Positions 1 to 7,096 of a stretch of DNA of 11,226 bases are shown piece after piece. Position numbers and translations under genes: made by a program. The notes beneath the pieces are model-generated. The model was given only the letters and a program-made list of their open reading frames with translations, made no database searches and was not told the DNA's origin. Source of the stretch: an uncultured Oribacterium sp. (GTDB taxonomy: Bacteria > Bacillota > Clostridia > Lachnospirales > Lachnospiraceae); contig CALHIC010000320.1 of assembly GCA_938030845.1 (NCBI GenBank), positions 1 through 11,226 of the forward strand. The letters run 5' to 3'. Position 1 is the stretch's first letter. Each line of letters begins with the position of its first letter.

Positions 1-42
1 GCGAAGTTAGCGGGAGCGTGCCCGATTTCATGCCTATACTGC
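1..42 (+). repeat. Interspersed GC-rich repeat, copy A (cut by window edge)
   Basis: Copy A of a repeat that recurs at 85-127 and, inverted, at 11087-11130. The shared core contains TTAGCGGGAGCGTGCCC and ends in a CCTATACTGC-like tail. The window starts inside it, so its left end is unknown. It lies 3' of the minus-strand dehydrogenase gene. Function is unknown: a REP-like palindrome, a MITE remnant or a 3'-UTR structure are all possible. Confidence 0.8.
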
Positions 43-84
43 ATCGGAGCTTATTCTTAAATATTTATAGTCCCTCACTACGAA

Positions 85-127
85 GGGCGAGCTTAGCGGG
101 AGCGTGCCCCATTCACAGCCATACTGC
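85..127 (+). repeat. Interspersed GC-rich repeat, copy B
   Basis: Second copy, 86 bp after copy A in the same orientation. It shares TTAGCGGGAGCGTGCCC with copy A, then a CATTCACAGCCATACTGC-like tail. On the transcript of the adjacent dehydrogenase gene, which ends at 138, the copy is followed by a CCCT...AGGG mini-hairpin. Copy C has the same hairpin position with a shorter loop, which hints at a conserved fold. Confidence 0.8.
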
Positions 128-137
128 CTGAAAGTGC

Positions 138-860
138 TTATCTGTTCTTTCCCTCTCTTTTTTTCACCTGGAAGCGTTGTGGCCGGATGAGGACTTCTTC
201 CAGAACCACCCCTTCTCTTTGGGTGAGTAGCATTTCCACTGCCGAAGCCACATCCTCCGGCAGGAGGTAGCTTCCTTCTTCTCCCACGGTAAAGTCCGCA
301 TTTCGGTAAAGCTTGGTATCCGTCATATCCGGTAAAATGCTGTGTACCTTTAGACCGCTTTTTCTATATTCGGAAAATAAGCTTCTGGCAAAAGACAGTA
401 GTCCTGCCTTTCCTGCCCCGTACACCGCCCCATAGGTATTTCGCTCCAAAGCGGTTACGGAGGAGATGAAAATGATGTGCCCCTGATTTTCCTTTAACTC
501 TCGTAAAAAATGCTGCGTCAAAATCATGGGGATTTCCAGATTCACCTCTGTCATCTCTCGAATTTTTGCTTCATTTACATTTTCCTGTAAGCCATAGTAG
601 GCCACGCCGGCGGAATGCACCAAGAGAGCAAGCGTTCCCTTTTCCCGAAGGTTCTTTAAAAAGCTGTCCCTTTCTTTTTTCTGCCGTAAATCCAAAGAAA
701 TCGCTTGAAAAGATGGATTCAGACCGGAAAAATCTCTGCCAATGCCATAGACGGTATAGCCCAGTTTTTGCAGGCTTTCCGCAATGGCAAAGCCGATGCC
801 ACCGGAGGCCCCGGTGACTAAAGCCAGTTTTTCTTTTTTCAGCTTACTTAAATTGTCCAA
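138..860 (-). CDS. Short-chain dehydrogenase/reductase (SDR) family oxidoreductase
   Basis: A 240-aa cytosolic NAD(P)-dependent oxidoreductase of the classical SDR family; the substrate cannot be told from sequence. A Rossmann fold is evident. The glycine-rich nucleotide motif TGASGGIG is at residues 17-24. An HSAG variant of the usual NNAG is at 82-85. The active-site residues are Asn107, Ser133 or Ser134, Tyr147 and Lys151 (YGAGK). The length is typical for the family. The start is a TTG at 858-860, chosen because a GAGGTGG ribosome binding site sits 4 nt upstream and the glycine motif then falls at the usual distance from the N-terminus. It is the last gene of the minus-strand run, 85 nt after the radical SAM fusion gene, and may be co-transcribed with it. 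Family assignment is firm; a specific role is not. Confidence 0.93.
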   Translation of the reverse strand: MDNLSKLKKEKLALVTGASGGIGFAIAESLQKLGYTVYGIGRDFSGLNPSFQAISLDLRQKKERDSFLKNLREKGTLALLVHSAGVAYYGLQENVNEAKIREMTEVNLEIPMILTQHFLRELKENQGHIIFISSVTALERNTYGAVYGAGKAGLLSFARSLFSEYRKSGLKVHSILPDMTDTKLYRNADFTVGEEGSYLLPEDVASAVEMLLTQREGVVLEEVLIRPQRFQVKKREGKNR

Positions 861-864
861 TTTC

Positions 865-871
865 CCACCTC
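865..871 (-). promoter_or_regulatory. Ribosome binding site deciding a TTG start
   Basis: On the minus strand this reads GAGGTGG, followed by GAAA and then TTG. No ATG or GTG at this position competes, so the site fixes the non-ATG start of the dehydrogenase gene. Confidence 0.75.
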
Positions 872-945
872 TTTTCTTCTCGCATCCCTTGTCTTTTTAC
901 AAGCTCGACCTTAGTTCTGTTTCAGGTCTTAGTTCCTGCCTGCCT

Positions 946-3141
946 CTATTTTTCGTTTACACTGTCTACTTCCTGACTATCCCAGCGGAAGATTTTCTCC
1001 TTAGGGAGCTTCTCCTGCAAACGGCTATACAAAAAGCCTTCCATTTCCTCCATCAGTTCTTTGGGATAATGATAATAGCCCCCGGTATTTTCATAGGGAA
1101 ATTGGGTGTGGGGAGAGTTGGGCAAAGCCTTTCCCATAGCCTTCAAGTAGCTTTCCGAAATCCGAAAGCTTCCCAAACTACAGTCATGAATCTGCTCCAT
1201 GGGAATCTTTTCAAAAACTTCTTGAAGCAAATCACTATAGAGCGTCTTCCAACGGGGATGATAAATCATAGGGTCAAAGCAAAGCCGTACAAGATACCCT
1301 TCTTCCAAAGCCTTTTGAATAGCAAAGATTCGGGAAGAAAGCCTTGCCGTCCCCTCCTCCGCCTCTTCAATAATTTCCTCCGGAGACAAGGTAAAGGCGA
1401 AAATCATTCGTTTTCTAGCATCCAAAGACAGGGGAAGTCTTTGCATTTTCCGCCACAGCCCTTCTCCCCCTGCCTTGGTTCGCACCTCGATACGGAGAGC
1501 ATTTTCCTGATTTAAAAAGCGGGCAAATTCCTCCACATAGGGATAAACGCCCTCCATAGCCAGTAAATCCGTGTCGTAAGAGATGCAAAGATACAAGCTT
1601 CCCTTTTCTGCAATCCACTTTCTACAGTCGGAAAAATAATCCTCCATATTTAAAAACATCACCAGATTGCTGCTGGGGTACATCCCTTGCAGATAGCAGT
1701 AGGCGCAGTGAAAGGGACAGTTCATCAGAAGGGAAGTATAGCAAAAATGGCTTTCCGAAAAATCCTGGCACACCACCGCACCGTCATACAGCCTTTGCCC
1801 CTCTTTTTTGGCCAAAATCAACTTTCTGCTCCGGGACTGGGGAAATCTCCCCTGTTTCTTTCGGTTAAACACATCCTTGTAATGCTTAATGGGAATGACC
1901 TTTGCCTTGGGGAATTTCCGTAAAACCCGTTCCACATCAGGGCTCTGTAATATGGCTTCCTCCACATAAATATGCTGAAAATGCTCCTGATAGAGATAGC
2001 TTTTTGCAGGGCTTCCTCCCTGCAAGGTATTTCCGGAACCGTCACATTTTGTCTGCAAAGTTCTTTCGGACAAAATCCATTCTTTCAAAGAGGAAAGAGC
2101 TTTTTTTCCGGCTCTTTTATCGATTAACGTAAGCTCACCTTGCTTATCTATATCCTTCCCAAGGCCTTTGAGAACCTCTTCTTTGACTACATTTTCGGCA
2201 TCCTGACCGGCATCGTCCTCTGCATTCCTTCTTCCAAAATTCTTCTCTAAATATTCCCGAATTTCTTCCGGAGAAATCCCTTGCAGGAAGGCATAACGAA
2301 GCAGGCTTTCCAGCTGCTTTTCCATCACAAAGGAACAATGCAGGCTTTCGGAAAGACTTTGAAGCTGCTGCTGAAAAACGGTCTCCTCTTCCTCTTCTTT
2401 TCTTCTTTCTATTGATTTTTCCTGTAAAAATCTAATGAGACGAAGAACCTTCTCCTCTTCCTTTTGCAAAAGACTTTGCAGCTTTTCCTTCCATAACAGA
2501 GAAGAGGAAGAGAGAAAATCCGTTTCTTCACCGGAATTCACGCCAAAGTCCGTTACGCAGCGAAGGAAAAAGCAGTCTTCCGGAGCCAGGTAGAAATTCG
2601 CCGCCTGAAATACCGCGGCACTTTCCATATCGTAAAGCAAGAGCTTCTCAAATCCGCTAAATTCTTTGGAAACGGTATCTTCTTTGGAGTCGCTGTATCC
2701 TTCGGAGGCGGTATCTTCTTTGGAGCCGCCATCCCCCATAGAAGTCCGTTCTAAAATCTTATCCCCCGTTAAAAGCCCGGCTTCCGGAAAATCCAGCTTA
2801 TACAGTAAATCCGGATAAAAGCATCGACCTGTGCTTTCCTGTTCCAAGCTTTGAATCCAAAACCAGTGCCCCATCAGCTCTTCTGATGCTGTCCGGTTTT
2901 TTCCTAATATCAGTGCCGCACTCCCTAAAGAAAGCAGGATATCTCCCTTTTTGGCTTTTTCCTCTTGCAAAGTAGCCGCAACAGATACAGAAGCATTAAT
3001 CTGTCCCTGTCCGGTGATGGTCAGGAGAATCTCTTCTCCTTCATACTGCAAAAAGGGAAACGAAGTTTTTCGTTTCCCCAGACTTAATTTCTTGATAAGA
3101 TGTTCTACTTCTCCCTTGTGGGCCGCAAAGATAAAGACCAT
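946..3141 (-). CDS. Nucleosidase / spore-photoproduct-lyase-like radical SAM fusion protein
   Basis: A 731-aa two-enzyme fusion. Residues 1 to about 235 resemble the MTA/SAH nucleosidase (PNP/UDP phosphorylase) fold: a glycine-containing strand-loop near 43-46, SLGSAAL at 71-77, TGD at 125-127, the DMESAAVFQAA signature at 171-181 with the ribose-binding Glu173, and Asp198 in TDFG as the likely catalytic acid. Residues about 215-370 are charged and helical, probably a linker. Residues about 380-715 match spore photoproduct lyase. The 4Fe-4S motif CPFHCAYC has Cys475, Cys479 and Cys482. Cys519 in LYLCISYDTD aligns with the H-donor cysteine of Bacillus SplB. SplB alone is about 340 aa, so the N-terminal part is extra. 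The ATG at 3141 has AAGGA about 8 nt upstream. The gene follows ppk across a tandem repeat. The domain calls are strong. Repair of UV spore photoproduct is an inference from family membership, and the substrate could differ. Confidence 0.88.
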   Translation of the reverse strand: MVFIFAAHKGEVEHLIKKLSLGKRKTSFPFLQYEGEEILLTITGQGQINASVSVAATLQEEKAKKGDILLSLGSAALILGKNRTASEELMGHWFWIQSLEQESTGRCFYPDLLYKLDFPEAGLLTGDKILERTSMGDGGSKEDTASEGYSDSKEDTVSKEFSGFEKLLLYDMESAAVFQAANFYLAPEDCFFLRCVTDFGVNSGEETDFLSSSSLLWKEKLQSLLQKEEEKVLRLIRFLQEKSIERRKEEEEETVFQQQLQSLSESLHCSFVMEKQLESLLRYAFLQGISPEEIREYLEKNFGRRNAEDDAGQDAENVVKEEVLKGLGKDIDKQGELTLIDKRAGKKALSSLKEWILSERTLQTKCDGSGNTLQGGSPAKSYLYQEHFQHIYVEEAILQSPDVERVLRKFPKAKVIPIKHYKDVFNRKKQGRFPQSRSRKLILAKKEGQRLYDGAVVCQDFSESHFCYTSLLMNCPFHCAYCYLQGMYPSSNLVMFLNMEDYFSDCRKWIAEKGSLYLCISYDTDLLAMEGVYPYVEEFARFLNQENALRIEVRTKAGGEGLWRKMQRLPLSLDARKRMIFAFTLSPEEIIEEAEEGTARLSSRIFAIQKALEEGYLVRLCFDPMIYHPRWKTLYSDLLQEVFEKIPMEQIHDCSLGSFRISESYLKAMGKALPNSPHTQFPYENTGGYYHYPKELMEEMEGFLYSRLQEKLPKEKIFRWDSQEVDSVNEK
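2656..2727 (-). repeat. In-frame 36-bp tandem duplication (12-aa repeats) inside the fusion gene
   Basis: Two consecutive 36-bp units encode residues 139-150 and 151-162, which read GSKEDTASEGYS and DSKEDTVSKEFS. They sit between the TGD strand and the DMESAA signature of the nucleosidase domain. In E. coli MTA/SAH nucleosidase the corresponding loop is roughly 20 residues long. The insert is acidic and Ser-rich and is probably a disordered surface loop. The repeat keeps frame, so copy-number change would lengthen the loop without breaking the protein. Confidence 0.85.
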
Positions 3142-3145
3142 TTTT

Positions 3146-3262
3146 ATTCCTTAGTTGTATTCCTTAGTTGTATTTCTCAAGCTTGTTCCCTAGCTTTGTT
3201 CCTTGGCTTTAGTTCTTGGCTTTAGTTCTTGGCTTTAGTTCTTGGCTTTAGTTCTTAGCTTT
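3146..3262. repeat. 13-bp tandem repeat, nine units, between ppk and the fusion gene
   Basis: Nine units of 13 bp span 117 bp. Units 6-8 (3211-3249) are identical, reading AGTTCTTGGCTTT on the plus strand. Unit 9 differs at one base and contains the ppk stop codon. Units 1-5 diverge progressively, and units 1 and 2 are identical to each other (ATTCCTTAGTTGT). On the mRNA the units read as AAGGA-like or AAGAA-like purine runs, and the outermost unit supplies the Shine-Dalgarno of the fusion gene. The array fills the whole gap, so unit number sets the distance between the two genes. Confidence 0.92.
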
Positions 3263-5321
3263 TCTCCTGTTCCGCTCTCCGATAGGCTTCCCGGTAGAAA
3301 TAATCTTGAGAATCTAATCGTTCCTCCGGCATAGGATCCGGATCATGATAAAGACCGTCGGAAAGAAGCCATTTTCCTTTTTCCGTATCTTGGAAGCCTA
3401 AGTCAAAGATTTTCCGAACCCGATTCTTATTCTCAGGATCCCAAATGGGTACTGCCACCTCCACCCTCCGAAGGGTATTTCTGGTCATGCAGTCCGCACT
3501 GGCAATGTAAAGCTCCTCTTCCTCTCCCTGTCCAAAGCGATAAATCCGGGAGTGCTCCAGATACCGGCCAACGATGCTTCGAACGGAGATATTCTCCGTC
3601 TTTCCCGGAATTCCGGGGATGAGACAGCAAATGCCTCGAACCAGAAGTTGAATCACTACTCCGCTTTTGGAAGCGTCAATCAAGGCATCAATAATATCCT
3701 TATCCGTAAGGGCATTTAACTTGAAACCGATATATCCTCCTCTGCCCTCTTCGCATTTCTTCTTTTCTCCCTGGATTTTTTCCAGGATGCGATTTTGTAG
3801 ACCGTGGGGAGCCACCCAAAGAGCCTCCGTAGATTCCACGGTTTCCCCCAAAAGAAGGGTACGGAAAACCTCTGCCGCATCCTTTCCGATGCTTTGATTT
3901 GCGGTCATTAGGCAAAGATCCGTATACAAAGTAGCGGTTTTTTCGTTGTAGTTGCCGGTTCCGATCTGGGTAATGTAGTGGATGCCCTGTTCCGTCTGTT
4001 TCGCGATTAAGCAAAGCTTGGAATGTACCTTATAATTGGGCAGACCGTAGATTACCTGACAGCCTGCATCCTCCAAGCGATGGGACATTTCGATGTTGTT
4101 GGCTTCATCAAATCTTGCCCGAAGCTCCACCAACACCAGGACTTCTTTTCCATTTTCCGCAGCTTCACAAAGAATATCCACAATCTGGCTGTGGCTGGCT
4201 ACCCGGTACAGGGTAATTTTAATGGAAACCACGGAAGGATCTCTGGCTGCGTCCTGCAACAAGCCTAAAAATCCCTTCATGCTTTCGTAGGGGTAGGACA
4301 GCATTATATCCCGACGTTCTACCTGAGAAAGGACGGACTCGCCTTTTTGAATGTAGGCAGAGCTTCTGGGGCTGTACTTCGGGTAGAAGAGCTCCGTCTT
4401 CTCTCGAAAGCTGTTCTGTAAGGTAAAGAGGAAGGACAAATCCAGGGGTGTTCCGCAATGCAGGATGTGCTTATGGGAAATGCCAAGATGCTCCGCTATT
4501 TTTTTCTTTACGGACTTATGCAGCTCTCTGGTAAATTCCAGTCGTACCGGATTCAAACGGTTTCGCTTCTTTAAAAGCTGCTCCATCATGCCGCGATAAT
4601 CCAGATCCTCATCGTAGACATCCGTAGCGTCAATATCCGCATTTCGAGTAATCCGAAGGATAGACTTTTCCTTAATCTGATAACCGGGATAAAGCTTGGA
4701 AACAAAGTGTAAAATCAACTCCTCGGACAACATGTGATAGCCCTTTCTTCCGGGAATCTCGATTAATCGTTTAAATACCGGGTTCCAACAGGGCACAATA
4801 CCCAGCTTCTTTTTTCCGTTCTTGCTTTCCAGACGTACCACCGCATAAAGCTCCCGGTTCTGTAAGAAGGGGAAGGGTTGTGTCTTTCCCACAATCATAG
4901 GAGAAAGGTAGGGGCGAATGGCCTGATCAAAGTAGATTTCCAGCTGGCTCTGCTCCGCCTTAGACAGTCTTTGGAAGTTAATGATGTGGATACCCACCGG
5001 CTCCAGCTCTCCCATAACCTGCTCATAAATTTCTTTCCGCTTTTGCTCCAGACGTTGAACCTCTTCTAAAATCAGGTCCACCTGTTCTTCACTGGTAAGA
5101 TCGGTTTTATTGTCCCTGGTCGTTTTCTTAGAGCGCATTTGCTGCATCAAGGTACCCACCCGCACCATAAAGAACTCATCCAGATTGGTCTGGTAAATGG
5201 AAATAAAAGGCAGACGATCCAGGAGGGGCACTCGCGGATTTCCTGCCTCATCTAAAACGCGCTCATTAAATAAAAGCCAAGATAGTTCACGGTTTTGATA
5301 CGCTTCTCTTCCTTCCTTCAT
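3255..5321 (-). CDS. ppk: Polyphosphate kinase (PPK1)
   Basis: A 688-aa PPK1 that reversibly transfers the gamma-phosphate of ATP to inorganic polyphosphate. The length is the same as the E. coli enzyme. All domains are present. The N-terminal segment has NRELSWLLFNERVLDEA at 10-26 and NLDEFFMVRVG at 46-56. The two phospholipase-D-like catalytic domains carry His433 (NYKVHSKLCLI, the phosphorylated histidine) and His590 (YLEHSRIYRF). The substrate-binding region includes RARFDEANNI at 401-410 and IGTGNYNEKTA at 453-463. I placed the start at the ATG at 5321, which has a GAGGG site upstream and gives the standard family length. The frame stays open upstream to an ATG at 5558, but those 79 residues are basic, low in hydrophobic core and not part of the family. 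It follows the amino acid permease and precedes the radical SAM fusion gene on the same strand. PPK acts in phosphate storage and stress survival. Confidence 0.95.
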   Translation of the reverse strand: MKEGREAYQNRELSWLLFNERVLDEAGNPRVPLLDRLPFISIYQTNLDEFFMVRVGTLMQQMRSKKTTRDNKTDLTSEEQVDLILEEVQRLEQKRKEIYEQVMGELEPVGIHIINFQRLSKAEQSQLEIYFDQAIRPYLSPMIVGKTQPFPFLQNRELYAVVRLESKNGKKKLGIVPCWNPVFKRLIEIPGRKGYHMLSEELILHFVSKLYPGYQIKEKSILRITRNADIDATDVYDEDLDYRGMMEQLLKKRNRLNPVRLEFTRELHKSVKKKIAEHLGISHKHILHCGTPLDLSFLFTLQNSFREKTELFYPKYSPRSSAYIQKGESVLSQVERRDIMLSYPYESMKGFLGLLQDAARDPSVVSIKITLYRVASHSQIVDILCEAAENGKEVLVLVELRARFDEANNIEMSHRLEDAGCQVIYGLPNYKVHSKLCLIAKQTEQGIHYITQIGTGNYNEKTATLYTDLCLMTANQSIGKDAAEVFRTLLLGETVESTEALWVAPHGLQNRILEKIQGEKKKCEEGRGGYIGFKLNALTDKDIIDALIDASKSGVVIQLLVRGICCLIPGIPGKTENISVRSIVGRYLEHSRIYRFGQGEEEELYIASADCMTRNTLRRVEVAVPIWDPENKNRVRKIFDLGFQDTEKGKWLLSDGLYHDPDPMPEERLDSQDYFYREAYRRAEQEKS

Positions 5322-5561
5322 TTTCCATCCCTCTTTTCTCTCTATAGTAGCAGGAAAGATTTTCCCCTTATCCGACTCCTGCCTGTCCATGTGGCTGTCT
5401 CTTCCGTTATGCAGTAAGGTCTGCTTCGTTTCTTTCCTATTACTTAAAGATAATAAATCTTCCCTCCCCCTCTGTACAGAGGGAAGAGGGAAGAAATTTT
5501 GTTTTCTACGAAAATGAAAGCTTCTGGAATGGCGATTTTTCCGCTCTGTCCAAGACATGGC
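5322..5561 (-). other. Leader / intergenic region upstream of ppk
   Basis: A 240-nt gap between the permease stop and the ppk ATG, long for this compact strand. The frame of ppk happens to stay open through it. I see no good -35/-10 pair. The main content is the palindrome at 5459-5493. It could be a regulatory 5' leader or, less likely, an N-terminal extension of PPK. Confidence 0.5.
5459..5493. promoter_or_regulatory. Strong palindrome in the ppk leader
   Basis: A perfect 16-bp palindrome, CCCTCTGTACAGAGGG (5468-5483), is nested inside a second pair of arms, CTTCCCTC (5459-5466) and GAGGGAAG (5486-5493). Together they form a long stem with a small asymmetric bulge. No T-run follows on the minus strand, so an ordinary terminator is unlikely. 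A regulator operator or an mRNA-stabilising or attenuating hairpin is more plausible. Confidence 0.6.
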
Positions 5562-6980
5562 TTAGGCCTTTTCGTTCTTTGCCAAAATCGGCATGATAAT
5601 TCCTAAAACAGAAAGCACCACCGGGGTAATGATATTTAAAGCCATGGTGAAAGGATCATCGGAATGCATACCCATCAAACAGCAGATGGCGGTAAGGGCA
5701 AAGCACCATACACCGAAGCCCAGAGCCACTGCATTGTTCTTTACAAAGTAATACTCTCTTGGGAACTTGTCTCCGGCCTTTCTTAAAGCAATGTAAGCCA
5801 CGAATACCCAAAGGTAACGAAGAGGCATACATACGGAGTTTAACTTGGTCAGCTGCTTCAATACCGCTGCCGCTCCCGGAACGAAGGACTGTGCCAGGAT
5901 GATGGAGCCGGAAAGTACCGCTACCATGACAATACCGTTTACATAGCTTCCTTCCTTGTTCTGCTTTAAGAGCTTCTTGGGGAAGAATGGACGTGTCTCT
6001 TCATTGTCCAAAAGCATACGAAGAGGAGCATCAATACTGATAATCAAAACCGCAAACTGTCCGATTACGTTACAAAGCGCATAAATTACCAGTAAAGTGT
6101 CGCCTACGTGATAGTACTGGCCAAGCTTCTGGAATGCCCAGTAGGATCCGTTTGCCGCATAGGAATCGAAGGCTTCCTTGCTTTCGTTGATTAATGCAGG
6201 GTCAAACATCATACCCATAGCGATGGTTCCCAGCATAGCACATACCACAACCATGATAGCCAGAGCAATCATTCCCTTGGGGAAGCCCTTACTGGGGTTC
6301 TCTACCTTATTTACATAAGGAGAAATCTTCTCACATCCGCCTACCGCAAATACCAGGATGGAAAGAGAGGTGAAATACTCCAAACGGAAGTTTGGGATAA
6401 GGTTCTTTAAGCTGAAATCCAAAGAAACATAGTCTCCCTGAGGATTGATAGCCGGTGCCGCAAACATCATTACGATGTAGAGCAGGGACATAATAAACAT
6501 ACTGGAGCCTGCCAGGGTAGCCATCTTCTTCAAGGGGTTTAAGCCCTTGCTGGCTACATAGCAGAAGATAATGAGTAAAGCAAAGGTAATCAACTGAATC
6601 ATGAGCGTGGGGAGCTTATCATAAAGCTCTGCGCTACGGAAGATTACCCAGGACAATGCCTTCAGTCCGCCACTTGGCTTACTGGCAATATAGGTGATGT
6701 GACAAGCCCAATAGGTCCAACCTGCATAGTAAGCAAGCTTTGTGCCTAAGGTTTCTCTGATCCAGGAGCTCACACCGCCTCCTGCATGCTTAAATGCAGA
6801 GCCCAGCTCTCCTACCATTAAGGCATAGGGGACAAAATAAAGGGCAAACATGAAAATCCAGCTGAAAATAACCTGAATTCCGTTGAACCATACGAAGCCG
6901 TTGGTTACGTTTCCAAATCCCCATACTGTGGAAAAGGCCATAAACGCCAGCATTTTCCAACTAATTTTTTTCTGATCCAT
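5562..6980 (-). CDS. APC-superfamily amino acid permease (YjeM/GadC-like)
   Basis: A 472-aa integral membrane protein with about 12 predicted hydrophobic segments and a short charged N-terminus. Features of the amino acid-polyamine-organocation family are the glycine-rich break in helix 1 (VWGFGN at 19-24), the VGELGSAFKHAGGGVSSW stretch at 56-73, and the helix 6 region FAVGGCEKISPY (211-222) followed by VENPSKGFPKG (226-236). The pattern most resembles the YjeM or glutamate/GABA antiporter branch, but the transported amino acid cannot be told. The start ATG at 6980 has GAGGAAT about 5 nt upstream. It lies 116 nt downstream of the M18 aminopeptidase, so import or exchange of amino acids released by that peptidase is a reasonable idea, but an inference. 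Confidence 0.9.
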   Translation of the reverse strand: MDQKKISWKMLAFMAFSTVWGFGNVTNGFVWFNGIQVIFSWIFMFALYFVPYALMVGELGSAFKHAGGGVSSWIRETLGTKLAYYAGWTYWACHITYIASKPSGGLKALSWVIFRSAELYDKLPTLMIQLITFALLIIFCYVASKGLNPLKKMATLAGSSMFIMSLLYIVMMFAAPAINPQGDYVSLDFSLKNLIPNFRLEYFTSLSILVFAVGGCEKISPYVNKVENPSKGFPKGMIALAIMVVVCAMLGTIAMGMMFDPALINESKEAFDSYAANGSYWAFQKLGQYYHVGDTLLVIYALCNVIGQFAVLIISIDAPLRMLLDNEETRPFFPKKLLKQNKEGSYVNGIVMVAVLSGSIILAQSFVPGAAAVLKQLTKLNSVCMPLRYLWVFVAYIALRKAGDKFPREYYFVKNNAVALGFGVWCFALTAICCLMGMHSDDPFTMALNIITPVVLSVLGIIMPILAKNEKA

Positions 6981-7005
6981 ACTTATTCCTCTTCAATTCT
7001 AATTG

Positions 7006-7024
7006 CTGAAATCGTGTCACGAAT
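7006..7024 (-). promoter_or_regulatory. Candidate 5'-leader motif shared with the aminopeptidase gene
   Basis: On the plus strand CTGAAAT, CGTGTCAC and GAAT follow each other directly. The same blocks recur as CTGAAAT, CGTGACAC and GAAT, with two short gaps, at 8466-8490 ahead of the aminopeptidase gene. Here the motif sits 26-44 nt before the permease ATG and contains the small palindrome TCGTG-T-CACGA. It could be an operator or a leader element, or coincidence. Confidence 0.35.
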
Positions 7025-7048
7025 CTTCCGTAACACAGGTTGAGCGTT

Positions 7049-7091
7049 TTTTTCTCCTGCACTGTTCTCCACTTTCAGTGCCGGAGAAAAA
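7049..7091. repeat. Inverted repeat between aminopeptidase and permease genes
   Basis: Arms TTTTTCTCCTGCACTG and CAGTGCCGGAGAAAAA pair over 16 bp with one mismatch, around an 11-nt loop. The T-run is before the stem and the A-run after it on the plus strand, and the same holds on the minus strand, so no T-run follows the hairpin in either direction. It is therefore not a normal intrinsic terminator. It may stabilise or separate parts of the message. Confidence 0.6.
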
Positions 7092-7096
7092 TCTTT

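Noticed and set aside
784..1515. A 243-codon plus-strand open frame
   Set aside because: It is antisense to the dehydrogenase and the radical SAM fusion, has no ribosome binding site I trust, and its translation has no recognisable domain.
5322..5558. PPK beginning at the ATG at 5558 (767 aa)
   Set aside because: The extra 79 residues are basic and unrelated to PPK1. The ATG at 5321 has a better ribosome binding site and gives 688 aa, the usual length.
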